A stretch of 43,535 nt of DNA. Source: Aquificaceae bacterium. Its GTDB lineage: Bacteria > Aquificota > Aquificia > Aquificales > Aquificaceae. Position numbers and translations under genes: made by a program. The stretch is from the NCBI GenBank assembly GCA_015490155.1, contig WFYI01000110.1, positions 1-43,535 of the forward strand. The letters run 5' to 3'. Below the pieces are notes generated by a model. It saw only the letters and a list, made by a program, of their open reading frames with translations. It made no database searches and was not told the DNA's origin. Of the stretch, positions 8,429 through 18,150 are shown piece after piece (within the stretch, counting starts at the first letter, position 1; every line of letters starts with the position of its first letter).

Positions 8429-9248
8429 AAGCCCGCTGAATAAACTCTTCCTGATAGAGCTTGAGGACGGTAACACCGTTGAGGCGGTTCACTACCGCGG
8501 AGATACGCTGTGCGTCTCCACTCAAGTGGGGTGTCCAATTGAGTGTAAGTTCTGCGTTTCCGGAAGGGAGGGTCTCCTTAGGAACCTTACCGCAGAGGAG
8601 ATATACGGACAGTATGAACTCGTTAAAGAATGCCATGCTATTAAGAGAATCGCAGTTGCGGGGATAGGAGAACCCCTTGCAAACTGGGAGAACGTTAAAA
8701 GTGCCTTTTGGAAATTTAAAGAGGAGCATCTCAAGGTGAGCTTTTACACTACCGGTTTTCCGCTCAAGAATTTGCGGGAACTCATAGAGCTTCCCCATGC
8801 GGGTGTAAGCATATCTGTTCACTCCTTGAATAAGGAACTCAGAAAGGAGCTTATGCCCTTCGCCGGTAATGTAAACCTGCTTATAGACTTCCTAAAGGAG
8901 TTTCTTCCCACGCTGAGCAGAAAAAAGAGGGGTAAGGTGAGCCTCGCATACCTGCTCATGGAGGGCGTGAACGACTCGCGGGAAGACTTGGAGAGCCTTT
9001 CGGAGCTTGCCTCTTCGCTCGGTGTTTCCGTATCCCTGCTCTTTTACAACGACATTCTCGGTTTCTCCCGCCTCTCACCGGAGAGATATGAGGAAGCCTT
9101 CCTGTTCTTGAGGAATAGAGGTGTGAGAGTTACCCTCTCAAACAGGTTCAGAAAAGATAAGCTCGGCGGGTGCGGGACACTTGCAGTTAATAGAGCTTTA
9201 GAGCCTTATAAACCCTATAATTTTCTCCTATGGAGTACGAAGCGGTAA
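8406..9248 (+). CDS. Short RlmN/Cfr-like radical SAM methyltransferase
   Basis: The 280-residue protein keeps the RlmN/Cfr core. It has the radical SAM cluster CPIECKFC (C43, C47, C50), the SAM-binding GIGEP (86-90), the accessory Cys at 36 just upstream ([10 protein letters not shown]), the [14 protein letters not shown] segment, LMEGVNDS, and the methyl-carrying Cys at 256 in GGCGTL. RlmN enzymes normally carry about 90 more residues at the N-terminus for substrate RNA binding; these are missing here. RlmN methylates adenine C2 in 23S rRNA and some tRNAs. This protein probably performs similar chemistry on RNA, but the target is uncertain. It lies in a translation-related string between ricT and gatB. 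Confidence 0.85.
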   Translation: MRVLTSPESPLNKLFLIELEDGNTVEAVHYRGDTLCVSTQVGCPIECKFCVSGREGLLRNLTAEEIYGQYELVKECHAIKRIAVAGIGEPLANWENVKSAFWKFKEEHLKVSFYTTGFPLKNLRELIELPHAGVSISVHSLNKELRKELMPFAGNVNLLIDFLKEFLPTLSRKKRGKVSLAYLLMEGVNDSREDLESLSELASSLGVSVSLLFYNDILGFSRLSPERYEEAFLFLRNRGVRVTLSNRFRKDKLGGCGTLAVNRALEPYKPYNFLLWSTKR

Positions 9249-10651
9249 TAGGGCTTGAAATTCACGTGCAAATGGATACCCGTACGAAGATGTTCTGCTC
9301 CTGTCCCGTGGAGTTCGGTGCGGAACCAAACACCAACGTATGTCCCGTATGCTTGGGTATGCCCGGAAGTCTTCCGGTAATAAATAAGAAGGCTGTTGAG
9401 TTTGCCATAAGGGCTTCTTTGGCGCTCAACTGCACCGTTCACACGGAATCCGTGTTCGCAAGGAAAAACTACTTTTACCCAGACCTTCCCAAGGGCTACC
9501 AGATATCTCAATACGAAAAGCCCATAGCCACCGACGGATACTTGGACATAGAAGTGGAGGGACAGAAAAGGAGGATAAGGATAAGGCGACTGCACATAGA
9601 GGAGGATGCCGGAAAGAACATACACGAGGGGAGCAAAAGCTACGTTGACCTCAACAGGGCGGGAACGCCCCTCATGGAGATAGTTACCGAGCCGGACATA
9701 AGCTCTCCCGAGGAGGCAAGGGTATTTCTGGAAACGCTCAGGAACATCATGAGGTATGCAGGCGTATCCAAGGCGGACATGGAAAAGGGACAACTCAGGT
9801 GCGACATAAACGTATCTATCAGACCCAAAGGCTCCGACAAGCTGGGAACGAGAACGGAGGTAAAGAATGTAAACTCCTTCAGGTTCGTCCAGAAAGCCCT
9901 CGAGTACGAGATAGAGAGGCAGGTAAAGCTCGTATCCGAAGGCGGTGAGGTGGTTCAAGAGACACGAACCTTTGACCCCTCAACGGGCAAGACCTACACA
10001 ATGAGGAGTAAAGAGGAAGCTGAAGATTACAGGTACTTTCCAGACCCAGACCTACTTCCCCTCGTATTTGAGCAGAGCTGGATTGAGGAGATAAAAGAGA
10101 CTATGCCCGAGCTTCCCCATCAGAGGACTGAGAGATACATAAAAGAGTACGGGCTTTCGGAGTACGAGGCTAAGGTTCTTACCGACAACAAGGAGCTGGG
10201 AGACTTCTTTGAAAGGAGCGTAAAAGCTCTCAACGAGCCGAAGACCATAGCCAACTGGCTCTTAAACGACCTTCTGGGACTTCTGAACGAGAGACAGATA
10301 CCCCTTGAGGAAAGCCCCGTATCGCCGGAGGGACTTGCGGAGCTTGTAAAACTCATAAAGGAGAGCGTAATATCCACAAAGATAGGCAAAGAGGTAATAA
10401 AGGAAATGGTTGAGACGGGCAAGGGAGCCTCTCAGATAGTCGAGGAGAAAGGACTGAAACAGATAACCGACGAGTCTGCCATAAAGGGCATAGTTCAGGA
10501 GGTAGTGTCAAGGTTTCCCGAAGAAGCTGAGCGCTATAAACAGGGAGAGGAGAAGCTGATAGGCTTTTTCGTAGGGCAAGTCATGAAGGCTACCAAGGGA
10601 AAGGCAAACCCCAAGCTGGTCAATCAATTACTCAGGGAGATACTCAAGTAA
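9230..10651 (+). CDS. gatB: Asp-tRNA(Asn)/Glu-tRNA(Gln) amidotransferase subunit B
   Basis: GatB binds the mischarged tRNA and activates it so that ammonia from GatA can convert Glu-tRNA(Gln) or Asp-tRNA(Asn) to the correct amide form. The 473-residue length is normal. The N-terminus IGLEIHVQM, zinc cysteines C23, C25, C38 and C41, the [16 protein letters not shown] stretch, and the C-terminal tRNA-binding tail domain (about 320-473) are all present. It starts inside the preceding radical SAM gene and its last 24 bases overlap the convergent aminotransferase gene. gatA and gatC are not in the window. Confidence 0.97.
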   Translation: MEYEAVIGLEIHVQMDTRTKMFCSCPVEFGAEPNTNVCPVCLGMPGSLPVINKKAVEFAIRASLALNCTVHTESVFARKNYFYPDLPKGYQISQYEKPIATDGYLDIEVEGQKRRIRIRRLHIEEDAGKNIHEGSKSYVDLNRAGTPLMEIVTEPDISSPEEARVFLETLRNIMRYAGVSKADMEKGQLRCDINVSIRPKGSDKLGTRTEVKNVNSFRFVQKALEYEIERQVKLVSEGGEVVQETRTFDPSTGKTYTMRSKEEAEDYRYFPDPDLLPLVFEQSWIEEIKETMPELPHQRTERYIKEYGLSEYEAKVLTDNKELGDFFERSVKALNEPKTIANWLLNDLLGLLNERQIPLEESPVSPEGLAELVKLIKESVISTKIGKEVIKEMVETGKGASQIVEEKGLKQITDESAIKGIVQEVVSRFPEEAERYKQGEEKLIGFFVGQVMKATKGKANPKLVNQLLREILK

Positions 10652-11671
10652 TTTATCGATTATAAATCTAACCTGAGCTTCGCTCAGGTAGGGGTGAACA
10701 GGTATAGAGAAGACTTCCCTTTTGAACCTATCCGCGTTAGGTGTGGGCATACTCTCCGCGCCCCGTAGCTCGTGCAAGAGGTAAGGGTAGTAAACCCTCG
10801 CATCCACACCGCTCTCTCTGAGTTTCTCGATAATCCTGTCCCTATCTTTATGCCTAAGAGTGTATATGTGGTAAACGTGCTTAGAGTTTTCCCTCTCAAG
10901 GGGTGTAATGAACTTGTCCTTAAAAGCTTGCGTGTAGGTCTTTGCTATCTCCCTTCTTCTTTCGTTCCTTTCCTCAAGGTGCTTTAGCTGTATGCTCCCG
11001 ATTGCCGCCTGAAACTCCGTTATACGAACGTTAAACGCCGGGTGGTCTCCGAAGTCTATCCACTTCTTAATCTCCTCTGCCAGATTATCGTCGTTAGTCG
11101 TCAGCGCTCCCCCTTCACCCATGGGAACGTTCTTTGATGCGTAGAAGCTGAAGGCTCCTATATGTCCCCAGCTTCCGGACTTTTTACCTTTAAGAGAGGC
11201 TCCGTGCGATTGAGCCGCATCCTCTAAGACATAGAATCCGTACTTGTCTGAGAGGAATTTAAGCCCCTCCACATCCGCCATTCCGCCGTAAAGGTGAACG
11301 GGAATAACCACGCTCGGAGAGTACCTCTTGACCGCGTCCTCAAGCTGGTTGAGGTCGAGGGTGTAGTACTCATCAACGTCCACCACCACAGGCTCTCCGC
11401 AGGCGAGGTAAACGGCGTCTATGGTAGCCATAAAGCTCATGGCTGGGACTATAACCTTTTTGCCTCTGTCCACACCAAGAGCCTTGAGAGCTATAAATAA
11501 CGCCACCGTTCCCGAGCATACGGTAAAGGAGTGCTTCACTCCCACATAGTCGGCAAACTTGCCGTTAAACCTCTCAGTCCACCTGCCTCTCGTTATCTGG
11601 TGGCTCTCTATTATCTCTACTACCGCTTCCTTCTCTTCCTCGGAAAATACCGGCTCTACTATCTTTATCAT
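10628..11671 (-). CDS. DegT/DnrJ/EryC1-type sugar aminotransferase
   Basis: This 347-residue PLP enzyme has the PLP-binding Lys at 180 (SFYASKNVP), the preceding conserved EDAAQSHGA (150-158, Asp 151 near the pyridine ring), and the [14 protein letters not shown] phosphate-binding loop region (about 53-66). The family aminates keto-sugars used for lipopolysaccharide, capsule or surface glycans. No other sugar genes flank it, so the substrate cannot be named. The start ATG at 11671 is the first in the frame. Confidence 0.9.
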   Translation of the reverse strand: MIKIVEPVFSEEEKEAVVEIIESHQITRGRWTERFNGKFADYVGVKHSFTVCSGTVALFIALKALGVDRGKKVIVPAMSFMATIDAVYLACGEPVVVDVDEYYTLDLNQLEDAVKRYSPSVVIPVHLYGGMADVEGLKFLSDKYGFYVLEDAAQSHGASLKGKKSGSWGHIGAFSFYASKNVPMGEGGALTTNDDNLAEEIKKWIDFGDHPAFNVRITEFQAAIGSIQLKHLEERNERRREIAKTYTQAFKDKFITPLERENSKHVYHIYTLRHKDRDRIIEKLRESGVDARVYYPYLLHELRGAESMPTPNADRFKREVFSIPVHPYLSEAQVRFIIDKLLEYLPE

Positions 11672-11689
11672 GCAGCTAAAGATTATATA

Positions 11690-11986
11690 TTAAGCCCTTT
11701 CAAGCTCCTCTAATTTCTTCATGAACTCCCTTCTCATGTCCTCTCTCCCAAGCTGCCCCAAGGTATTTATGAAGGAGATTAAAAGCTCCCTCCTCTCTTC
11801 TGGAGCAAGCCCGCTGAGGTCAAGTTCAGAGGGGTCTTCGGGAATTTTTATACTTTTTATACTCTCAAACTTGAAGGCTAAGTCCTGAACAGTCTTTTCC
11901 AATATGTAGGAGAGATATTCCCTTCCTACGGTTTCCTCTAATGCCCTTAGAACTTCCTTTGCAAGCTGAGACCCTTTCAAAACCAA
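11690..11986 (-). CDS. Small helical unknown protein next to GGDEF-EAL gene
   Basis: The 98-residue protein is charged, rich in Leu, Glu, Arg and Lys, and probably all helical. It has no signal peptide, cysteine or known motif that I recognise. It lies 6 bases downstream of the GGDEF-EAL gene on the same strand, so the two are very likely co-transcribed. It may act with the signalling protein, but that is an inference from position only. Confidence 0.65.
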   Translation of the reverse strand: MVLKGSQLAKEVLRALEETVGREYLSYILEKTVQDLAFKFESIKSIKIPEDPSELDLSGLAPEERRELLISFINTLGQLGREDMRREFMKKLEELERA

Positions 11987-11992
11987 CTTATT

Positions 11993-14209
11993 CTACTTTA
12001 TGTCCGCAATATTTTCCAAAACATTTTCCAGCTTGTCGAACTCTACCGGCGGCGAGAAGAAGTACCCCTGTCCCTCCTCACATCCAAGGGATTTTAACTT
12101 TTCTAAATGCTCCTCTTTTTCTATTCCCTCCGCGAGGGCTGAGGCTCCGAGGGAATGGGATAGGTCTATTATGGTTTTTACAACGCTTTCAGCCTTTGGA
12201 TTTTCCAGCATGGCAGATGTAAAACTCTTGTCAATCTTTATCTTGTCCACGTCGAACTCAATCAGGTAATTCATGGAGGAGTATCCTGTTCCGAAATCGT
12301 CTATGGCAATCTGAATTCCGAGCTTTCTGAGTTCCTCAAGCACTTCTCCGGTTCTGGCGGGTTCTTTCATGGCAGTGCTTTCCGTGATTTCCAAAAGAAA
12401 GTGCCTCGGCTCTACGCCGTGTGCGTTCAAGTTGTGCCTAATCTTGTCCGGCAGGTTTTCGTCCAAAAACTGCTTCGTGGAAAAGTTCACCGCAACGTAC
12501 ATATCGTAGAAGCCCCGTTTCTGTAAAGCAGATAAGTCGGATAGGGCTTTATCTACTATAAACTCTCCTATTTCAAGTATCAGTCCGCTGTCCTCAGCGA
12601 TTTGTATAAAGCGTGAAGGGGAAATAAGCCCCAGTTCCGGGTGTCTCCACCTAACCAAAGCTTCCATCCCGATAGGCTTACTTTCTTTCAGTTTAACTAT
12701 GGGTTGGTAATAGGGGAAAATCTCACCATTCTGTATAGATTCGTGTAGGCGGCTTTTAATGAGGACTATCGTTGCTATCCTTTCCTCTAAATCCTTGGAA
12801 AAGAAGTGAATTCCCCCGTTTTCACTGTCCTTTGCCTTTGATAAGGCAAGCTCAGCTTTTCTGAGAAGAGTCCCAGCGTCTCTTCCGTCTCTTGGAAATA
12901 CCGCAACCCCCATGTTGGCTTTTAGAAGTACGTTTGTTTCCCCGTGCTTTAAAGGTTCATCGAAGGACGCTCTAATCTTTTCAAGGGCTTTGTTAAGCCC
13001 CGTTGCTGTCTTTATATTCGGTAGTATAACTCCGAACTCGTCGGAGAAGAACCTGCTTACCACGTCACCGCTTCTCAACTTATTAACAAGTCTGTGGGCA
13101 ATTTCCGAGAGCATAGCATCACCCGTATCTATACCGTAAACGTCATTTATCTCTTTGAAGTTGGCTATGTCTATTACCACTACTCCCACGAGCTCGTTTC
13201 TTCTCTCGGCGGATTTAATAAGCTCTTCAAGTTTTTGTAGGAAGAGAAATCTGTTGGGAAGACCTGTAAGCAAGTCGAAGTAGCTCATCTTCAGGACTTT
13301 TTCCTGACTTGATTTACGCCCCGTTACATCTCTTTCACTTACTATGGCTCCCTCCAGCCCGAGCTTTTCCCACTCCGCAGGCAGGAAGAAGGTCGCCTCG
13401 ACCCACCTGTACCCTTCTGTTTTTGATTTAAACCTGTACTCGATGCTTATGGGTTCTTCCGGATTTAGAAATACTCTTTCCTTAACTGCAAGTAGATGCT
13501 CCAAATCTGCGGGATGGATAAGCTCGTGGAAAGGCTTTCCTATAAGCTCTTTAGGTTCCCAGCCAAAAACGTGCTCTACCGATGGACTTTTGTATCTTAC
13601 TCTTCCTTCCCTGTCTATTATGGATATAACATCTTTCAGGTAAGTAAGAAGTAGTTCGAGCTTGTGCTTTTCCTTGCTTAACTCGCTTAGGAGTTCAGAT
13701 TTCTCGAGGTATGCGGATACAGAGGAAGCCACAGCCTCAAGGAACTTGACCTCTTCCTCGTTGAACCTCCTTCTATCCTTTGAGTATACTCCCAAAACAC
13801 CCCAAACTCCATTTTCAAAGTGTATGGGTACACTTAGACCGCTTACGACCTCATGTCTTTTTATAAAGTCCGGAACTTCAAACCTTTTCTCTGAGCTAAC
13901 GTCCTCCGAGTACACGGGCTTTCCTTCCTGTAGGGTATGGTGAGCTTTCGAGTACCCGCGAACCACTTCCTTTCCCACTACACCCTCTCCGAACCCGTGT
14001 CCCGATATAAGTAAGAATTCGTCCCTTTCCGGTTCGTATCTTAGGATTTTGCAAAGCTCCACCTCTAACGCGGATTTTATGTGGGTACATGCGTGGTTAA
14101 AGAACTCTTCCCTGCCACCTGCCCGTAAGAGTCTCAGGAGAAGCTCGGAGGCTGCCTTTCCGATTTTTTCAAGCCTTTTACATCTCTCTATTAAACTTTC
14201 TGAACTCAT
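11993..14209 (-). CDS. GAF-PAS-GGDEF-EAL cyclic-di-GMP phosphodiesterase
   Basis: The 738-residue protein has GAF (about 30-172), PAS (about 185-300), GGDEF (about 305-470) and EAL (about 480-735) domains and no membrane segment. The GGDEF site is degenerate: FSDEF (388-392) replaces GGDEF, and the metal-binding DxD is DIANF (347-351). The EAL domain keeps the catalytic set: EAL (516-518), N575, E607, DDFGTG (637-642), K658, E694 and Q714. It is therefore most likely a phosphodiesterase whose GGDEF acts as a GTP or signal sensor at most. GAF and PAS suggest control by a small molecule, redox state or gas. No Shine-Dalgarno is obvious before the ATG. Confidence 0.93.
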   Translation of the reverse strand: MSSESLIERCKRLEKIGKAASELLLRLLRAGGREEFFNHACTHIKSALEVELCKILRYEPERDEFLLISGHGFGEGVVGKEVVRGYSKAHHTLQEGKPVYSEDVSSEKRFEVPDFIKRHEVVSGLSVPIHFENGVWGVLGVYSKDRRRFNEEEVKFLEAVASSVSAYLEKSELLSELSKEKHKLELLLTYLKDVISIIDREGRVRYKSPSVEHVFGWEPKELIGKPFHELIHPADLEHLLAVKERVFLNPEEPISIEYRFKSKTEGYRWVEATFFLPAEWEKLGLEGAIVSERDVTGRKSSQEKVLKMSYFDLLTGLPNRFLFLQKLEELIKSAERRNELVGVVVIDIANFKEINDVYGIDTGDAMLSEIAHRLVNKLRSGDVVSRFFSDEFGVILPNIKTATGLNKALEKIRASFDEPLKHGETNVLLKANMGVAVFPRDGRDAGTLLRKAELALSKAKDSENGGIHFFSKDLEERIATIVLIKSRLHESIQNGEIFPYYQPIVKLKESKPIGMEALVRWRHPELGLISPSRFIQIAEDSGLILEIGEFIVDKALSDLSALQKRGFYDMYVAVNFSTKQFLDENLPDKIRHNLNAHGVEPRHFLLEITESTAMKEPARTGEVLEELRKLGIQIAIDDFGTGYSSMNYLIEFDVDKIKIDKSFTSAMLENPKAESVVKTIIDLSHSLGASALAEGIEKEEHLEKLKSLGCEEGQGYFFSPPVEFDKLENVLENIADIK

Positions 14210-14231
14210 GTTTACTTATATTTTATTAGTG

Positions 14232-14247
14232 AGATTTGTATAAATCT
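14232..14247. promoter_or_regulatory. Inverted repeat, candidate operator
   Basis: AGATTTGTATAAATCT is a perfect 6-base inverted repeat with a 4-base spacer, in the 82-base gap between the divergent GGDEF-EAL and hyuB genes. A TAAAAT on the minus strand (14220-14225) could be a -10 box for the GGDEF-EAL gene, with the repeat then lying over its -35 region. Confidence 0.4.
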
Positions 14248-14291
14248 TAATTAGAATTCCCGTGTAGTGCAGTTGCCTCTAAAATACTTTT

Positions 14292-15842
14292 ATGCCCGAC
14301 CCCATACTGCTGGAGATTTACAGGAACAAGCTGTCCTCTATCGCAGAGGAGATGGGCTTAGTCTTGCAAAGAAGCGCATTTTCACCGAACATAAAGGAGA
14401 GAAAAGACCTTTCCTGCGCGGTATTTGATGCAAGGGGCAGACTTATCGCTCAGGCTGAACACATACCGGTTCATTTAGGTTCTATGCCCATGTCGGTGAT
14501 GTCAGCGCTCAGAAATGTCAGCTTTCGTGATGGGGACGTGGTTATTCTGAATGACCCCTTTAGGGGTGGAACTCACCTTCCTGACGTAACCATGATAGAA
14601 CCCGTCTTTGTAAAGGGTAGCCTTGAATTTTTCGTGGCTAACCGCGCCCACCATGCGGACATAGGAGGATACTCTTTCGGCTCTATGCCCATATCCAATT
14701 CTATATTTCAGGAGGGCTTGGTCATACCTCCGATTAAGATTGTGGAAGGGGGAAGATTTAACGAAAGCGCTTTGGAGCTTATACTTTCGAACGTTAGGAC
14801 TGCGGAGGAGAGAAAGGGAGACCTTCAGGCACAAATGATGGCTAACAACGTGGGCGTCAAGAGATTGAAGGAGCTGGTTGAAGAGAGGGGTTTATCGGAA
14901 GTTAGAGCATATATGGAAGAGCTAATAAATTACTCGGAAAGGGTTATGAGAGCCACTATCCGCAAAGTACCTGACGGAGTCTACGAGTTTGAAGACTTCC
15001 TTGAGGATGACGGGGCAGGGAACAGGGACTTGAGAATACATCTCAGGCTTGAGATTAAAGGAGACGAGGCTATCCTTGACTTTTCTGACTCCTGCGACCA
15101 GACAAAGGGCTGCGTAAACGCTGTTAGAGCTATAACACTCTCCGCCGTGTACTACGTTTTTATAAGTCTCGTGGAGTTCTCTATACCTAATAACGAGGGT
15201 TGTTTCAAACCCATAAGGGTTATAACGAGAAGGGGAAGTATACTCGATGCGGAGTTCCCTTCCGCGGTAGCAGGTGGAAACGTAGAAACCTCTCAGAGAA
15301 TAGTTGACGTGGTTCTGGGAGCTTTGTCAAGGGCTATTCCTTCCAGAGTTCCCGCGGCAAGTCAGGGAAGTATGAACAACGTTGCCGTGGGGGGCATAGA
15401 CCCGAGGAGCGGCAAGCCCTTCGCCTACTACGAAACCATAGGAGGAGGAATGGGAGCTTCAAAGTACGGAGACGGTGAAAGTGCGGTGCATTCCCACATG
15501 ACCAACACGATGAACACCCCAGTGGAAGCCCTCGAACACGCCTATCCCTTTCTGGTTAAGGAGTACTCTGTAAGGAAGGACTCAGGGGGTAGAGGGTTAA
15601 ACAGAGGTGGAGACGGCATCGTCCGAGAGATAGAATTCCTATCTGAGGTCGAGGTAACGGTCATTTCTGAGAGGAGGAGGATACCTCCTTACGGACTTTT
15701 TGGGGGAAACCCGGGCAAGGTTGGAGAAAATTACATCGTACTCGGTAGAAAAAGGAAGAAGATGCCCTCTAAATTTAGGGTGGAGCTAAAGAAAGGTAGC
15801 GGTTTGAGGATAGAAACCCCGGGCGGAGGCGGATATGCTTAA
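14292..15842 (+). CDS. hyuB: HyuB-family hydantoinase/5-oxoprolinase subunit B
   Basis: This 516-residue protein matches the HyuB (hydantoinase B) family. It has [19 protein letters not shown]-type N-terminal sequence, [34 protein letters not shown], and a C-terminal PGGGGY. Such subunits work with a HyuA partner in ATP-dependent opening of hydantoins or 5-oxoproline. No hyuA is next to it, so the substrate is unknown. The stop overlaps purN by 8 bases. No clear Shine-Dalgarno is seen; TAAAAT ends 6 bases before the ATG, which hints at a very short leader. Confidence 0.92.
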   Translation: MPDPILLEIYRNKLSSIAEEMGLVLQRSAFSPNIKERKDLSCAVFDARGRLIAQAEHIPVHLGSMPMSVMSALRNVSFRDGDVVILNDPFRGGTHLPDVTMIEPVFVKGSLEFFVANRAHHADIGGYSFGSMPISNSIFQEGLVIPPIKIVEGGRFNESALELILSNVRTAEERKGDLQAQMMANNVGVKRLKELVEERGLSEVRAYMEELINYSERVMRATIRKVPDGVYEFEDFLEDDGAGNRDLRIHLRLEIKGDEAILDFSDSCDQTKGCVNAVRAITLSAVYYVFISLVEFSIPNNEGCFKPIRVITRRGSILDAEFPSAVAGGNVETSQRIVDVVLGALSRAIPSRVPAASQGSMNNVAVGGIDPRSGKPFAYYETIGGGMGASKYGDGESAVHSHMTNTMNTPVEALEHAYPFLVKEYSVRKDSGGRGLNRGGDGIVREIEFLSEVEVTVISERRRIPPYGLFGGNPGKVGENYIVLGRKRKKMPSKFRVELKKGSGLRIETPGGGGYA

Positions 15843-16488
15843 GATAGGAGTTTTAGTATCCGGTAGAGGTTCAAACCTTCAGGCGATAATAGACGCTATT
15901 GATAGGGGTGCTGTTAAAGCCAAGATAGAGCTTGTACTATCCGATAACCCCGACGCTTATGCTTTACAAAGGTGCGGTAAGCACGGCATTAAGTACGATG
16001 TCGTTGAAAGAAAGAACTTCAAGAGCAGGAGCGATTTTGAAATGTCCATTGTGGGCAAACTAATGGACAGTGGGGTTGAGCTGGTCGTTCTCGCGGGCTT
16101 TATGAGAATCCTCGGTAGAGATTTCATATCGTCTTATAGGGACAGAATAATAAACATACATCCTTCTCTCATACCCTCCTTCCAAGGACTTCATGCCCAG
16201 AGGCAGGCGGTTGACTTTGGGGCAAAGTTCAGCGGTTGTACGGTTCACATAGTTGATGAGAGTGTTGATGCGGGTCCCGTTATAGTTCAAGCGGTTGTCC
16301 CCGTTCTACCGGAGGATGACGAGGACACTCTCTCCGATAAAATTCTGAATTGGGAACATAAGATTCTGCCTCAGACCGTTCAATGGTTCTCCGAGGGCAG
16401 GGTTAAACTCAACGGGAGGAAGGTCGTAGTGGAAGGGGCGAAGTACGGAACTCTGCCTGTAAATCCAGAGCTTGAGATATTCGGCTAA
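15835..16488 (+). CDS. purN: Phosphoribosylglycinamide formyltransferase
   Basis: PurN transfers a formyl group from 10-formyltetrahydrofolate to glycinamide ribonucleotide in purine synthesis. The 217-residue protein has the N-terminal phosphate loop [13 protein letters not shown], the catalytic Asn and His in NIHPSLIP, and the catalytic Asp in [11 protein letters not shown]. The usual PGLHxxRQA is [10 protein letters not shown] here. The ATG follows GGAGG and overlaps hyuB by 8 bases. Confidence 0.96.
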   Translation: MLKIGVLVSGRGSNLQAIIDAIDRGAVKAKIELVLSDNPDAYALQRCGKHGIKYDVVERKNFKSRSDFEMSIVGKLMDSGVELVVLAGFMRILGRDFISSYRDRIINIHPSLIPSFQGLHAQRQAVDFGAKFSGCTVHIVDESVDAGPVIVQAVVPVLPEDDEDTLSDKILNWEHKILPQTVQWFSEGRVKLNGRKVVVEGAKYGTLPVNPELEIFG

Positions 16489-16500
16489 AGGTTATATATT
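16472..16500 (+). promoter_or_regulatory. Promoter of ispH
   Basis: TTGAGA (16472-16477), a 17-base spacer and TATATT (16495-16500) lie across the end of purN. Transcription would start about 3 bases before the ispH ATG. There is no Shine-Dalgarno there, so ispH may be leaderless. Confidence 0.55.
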
Positions 16501-16509
16501 TTTATCGCT

Positions 16510-17370
16510 ATGGTTGAGATAATAGTTGCCCCCCACGCGGGCTTTTGTTTTGGTGTTAAAAGGGCTGTTAAACTGGCTGAAGAATCCTCGAGGTTTTCGC
16601 ACAACGGCGGGAAGGTTTACACTCTGGGTCCGATAATACATAACCCGCAAGAGGTTAGCAGGTTGCAGGAACTCGGGATAAATCCATCGTTGAACGGAGA
16701 CATAGAGGAAGAGAGCGTTGTTATAATCCGTTCCCACGGCATACCGCCGGAAAGGGAAAGGGAGCTAAAGAGAGTTGCAAAAGAGGTTATAGATGCGACA
16801 TGCCCCTATGTCAAGGCGGTTCACGAGGCGGTCTGCCGTCTTACAAAAGAGGGATACTTTGTAGTCCTAATAGGAGAGAAGAATCATCCCGAAGTCGTAG
16901 GAACCCTTGGATACCTCGAGGAGTGCAACGGCAGAGGCATAGTTATCGAGAACATGGAAGACCTTAAAGAAGCCTTCAGATACGAAAAGGTGGGGGTTGT
17001 AGCCCAGACAACGCAGAACGAAAAGTTCTTCAAAGAGGTGGTGGGTGAACTTGCCCTGTGGGTAAAAGAACTCAAGGTTATAAACACGATTTGTAACGCC
17101 ACCTCCGAGAGGCAGGAGGACGTTTACGAGCTTGCTCCGAAAGTAGACGTGATGGTAATCATCGGCGGTAAGAACAGCGGAAACACCCGTAGGTTGTACA
17201 CTATATCTAAAAGCCTTAACCCTAACTCCTACCACATAGAAACCGCTCAGGAGCTTGAAAAGGATTGGTTCCAAGGGGCAAAAAGAATAGGTATAACCGC
17301 AGGTGCGTCCACGCCGGACTGGATAATAAACGAAGTTAGGGAGGCTATTCAAGAACTATGCGAAAGCTGA
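16510..17370 (+). CDS. ispH: 4-hydroxy-3-methylbut-2-enyl diphosphate reductase
   Basis: IspH (LytB) carries out the last step of the MEP pathway, making IPP and DMAPP for isoprenoids such as quinones. The 286-residue protein has its three iron-sulfur Cys at 13, 98 and 195, the substrate His residues at 44, 76 and 126, the catalytic Glu at 128, the TTQN motif (about 167-170), and the GGKNSGNT and AGASTP motifs near the end. All essential residues are in place. Confidence 0.97.
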   Translation: MVEIIVAPHAGFCFGVKRAVKLAEESSRFSHNGGKVYTLGPIIHNPQEVSRLQELGINPSLNGDIEEESVVIIRSHGIPPERERELKRVAKEVIDATCPYVKAVHEAVCRLTKEGYFVVLIGEKNHPEVVGTLGYLEECNGRGIVIENMEDLKEAFRYEKVGVVAQTTQNEKFFKEVVGELALWVKELKVINTICNATSERQEDVYELAPKVDVMVIIGGKNSGNTRRLYTISKSLNPNSYHIETAQELEKDWFQGAKRIGITAGASTPDWIINEVREAIQELCES

Positions 17371-17885
17371 TAGCGCTTTTAACCCTATGTACGCTTTCCC
17401 TATCCTTCGGGGCAGACCTTTACACTGAGCTTCTAAAGGAGAAGGTAAGGTCTCTGCCTACGGAAAAGGCGGTTAAGGTGGGAAAGGGGGATAAGAAACT
17501 TATAATCTTCGTAAATCCCGACTGTCCCCACTGTAGAGAAGAGTGGAAACACCTGAGAGAACACCTCGATAAGCTTTCCGCGTATGTGTTCGTTCTATAC
17601 TTCAATAGTTGGGGAGTGAAAAATAGAAAGAAGGCAAGCTATATCCTCTGTTCAAAGGATAAGGGGAAGGCTCTGGACGAGGTGCTTCTGGGCAAGTACG
17701 ACAGGGGAAGTATACCCGATATGAGCTGTCCTTTGGTGCAGGAACATATTAAGGCTGCCGAGCTTTTGGGTGTTGATAGCGTACCATACAACATAATCCT
17801 CGATAACTTTAAGGTGGTTCAGGGTTATAACGAGAGGCTCTTGGAGTATTTGGGTATACATGAGGGTGAAGCTGGTAAGAACTGA
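17358..17885 (+). CDS. Secreted DsbC/thioredoxin-fold protein
   Basis: The 175-residue protein starts with a signal peptide (cleavage near Phe-Gly-Ala at about 18-19) and overlaps ispH by 13 bases. The redox motif is CPHC (56-59), with two further cysteines at 98 and 124 and a conserved SVPYNI cis-Pro region. CPHC with extra Cys fits a DsbA/DsbC-like periplasmic thiol-disulfide enzyme. The N-terminal dimerisation domain of true DsbC is absent or very short. The partner is unknown. The next cupin gene overlaps its end by 26 bases. Confidence 0.83.
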   Translation: MRKLIALLTLCTLSLSFGADLYTELLKEKVRSLPTEKAVKVGKGDKKLIIFVNPDCPHCREEWKHLREHLDKLSAYVFVLYFNSWGVKNRKKASYILCSKDKGKALDEVLLGKYDRGSIPDMSCPLVQEHIKAAELLGVDSVPYNIILDNFKVVQGYNERLLEYLGIHEGEAGKN

Positions 17886-18150
17886 CATCAAAGACGGTGA
17901 TGAAGCCCGTAGAATCTTAGAAGAGGAGGGCTTCTCAACTTACCTATGGAGTGACTCTCCCGGCACTTACTACCCTACGCATACACACCCGGATTACGAG
18001 GTTCGCTGGGTTATCGAAGGGGAGGTGGTCATAGGTGCGGAAGGGAAGGAGTACACTCTAAAACCGGGAGACAGGATAGAACTTGAGCCGGAAACTCCCC
18101 ACTGGGCTAAGACGGAGAAGGGTGTTACCTACTTATGTGGCTCTAAGTAG
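17860..18150 (+). CDS. Small cupin protein
   Basis: The 96-residue protein is a single cupin barrel. The first cupin motif supplies HTHPDYE (His-x-His then Glu), with EVRWVIEGEVVIG and KPGDRIELEPETPHWA following, giving a likely 3-His/1-Glu metal site. Substrates for such stand-alone cupins vary, so the function is not named. The gene overlaps the thioredoxin-fold gene by 26 bases and converges with rpoZ, sharing 8 bases at the stops. Confidence 0.85.
   Translation: MRVKLVRTDIKDGDEARRILEEEGFSTYLWSDSPGTYYPTHTHPDYEVRWVIEGEVVIGAEGKEYTLKPGDRIELEPETPHWAKTEKGVTYLCGSK

Noticed and set aside
9215-9958. 247-codon open frame on the minus strand
   Set aside because: It lies wholly opposite gatB and the end of the radical SAM gene, has a repetitive Leu/Tyr/Val-rich composition and no motif. 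It is an antisense shadow of a strongly conserved gene.
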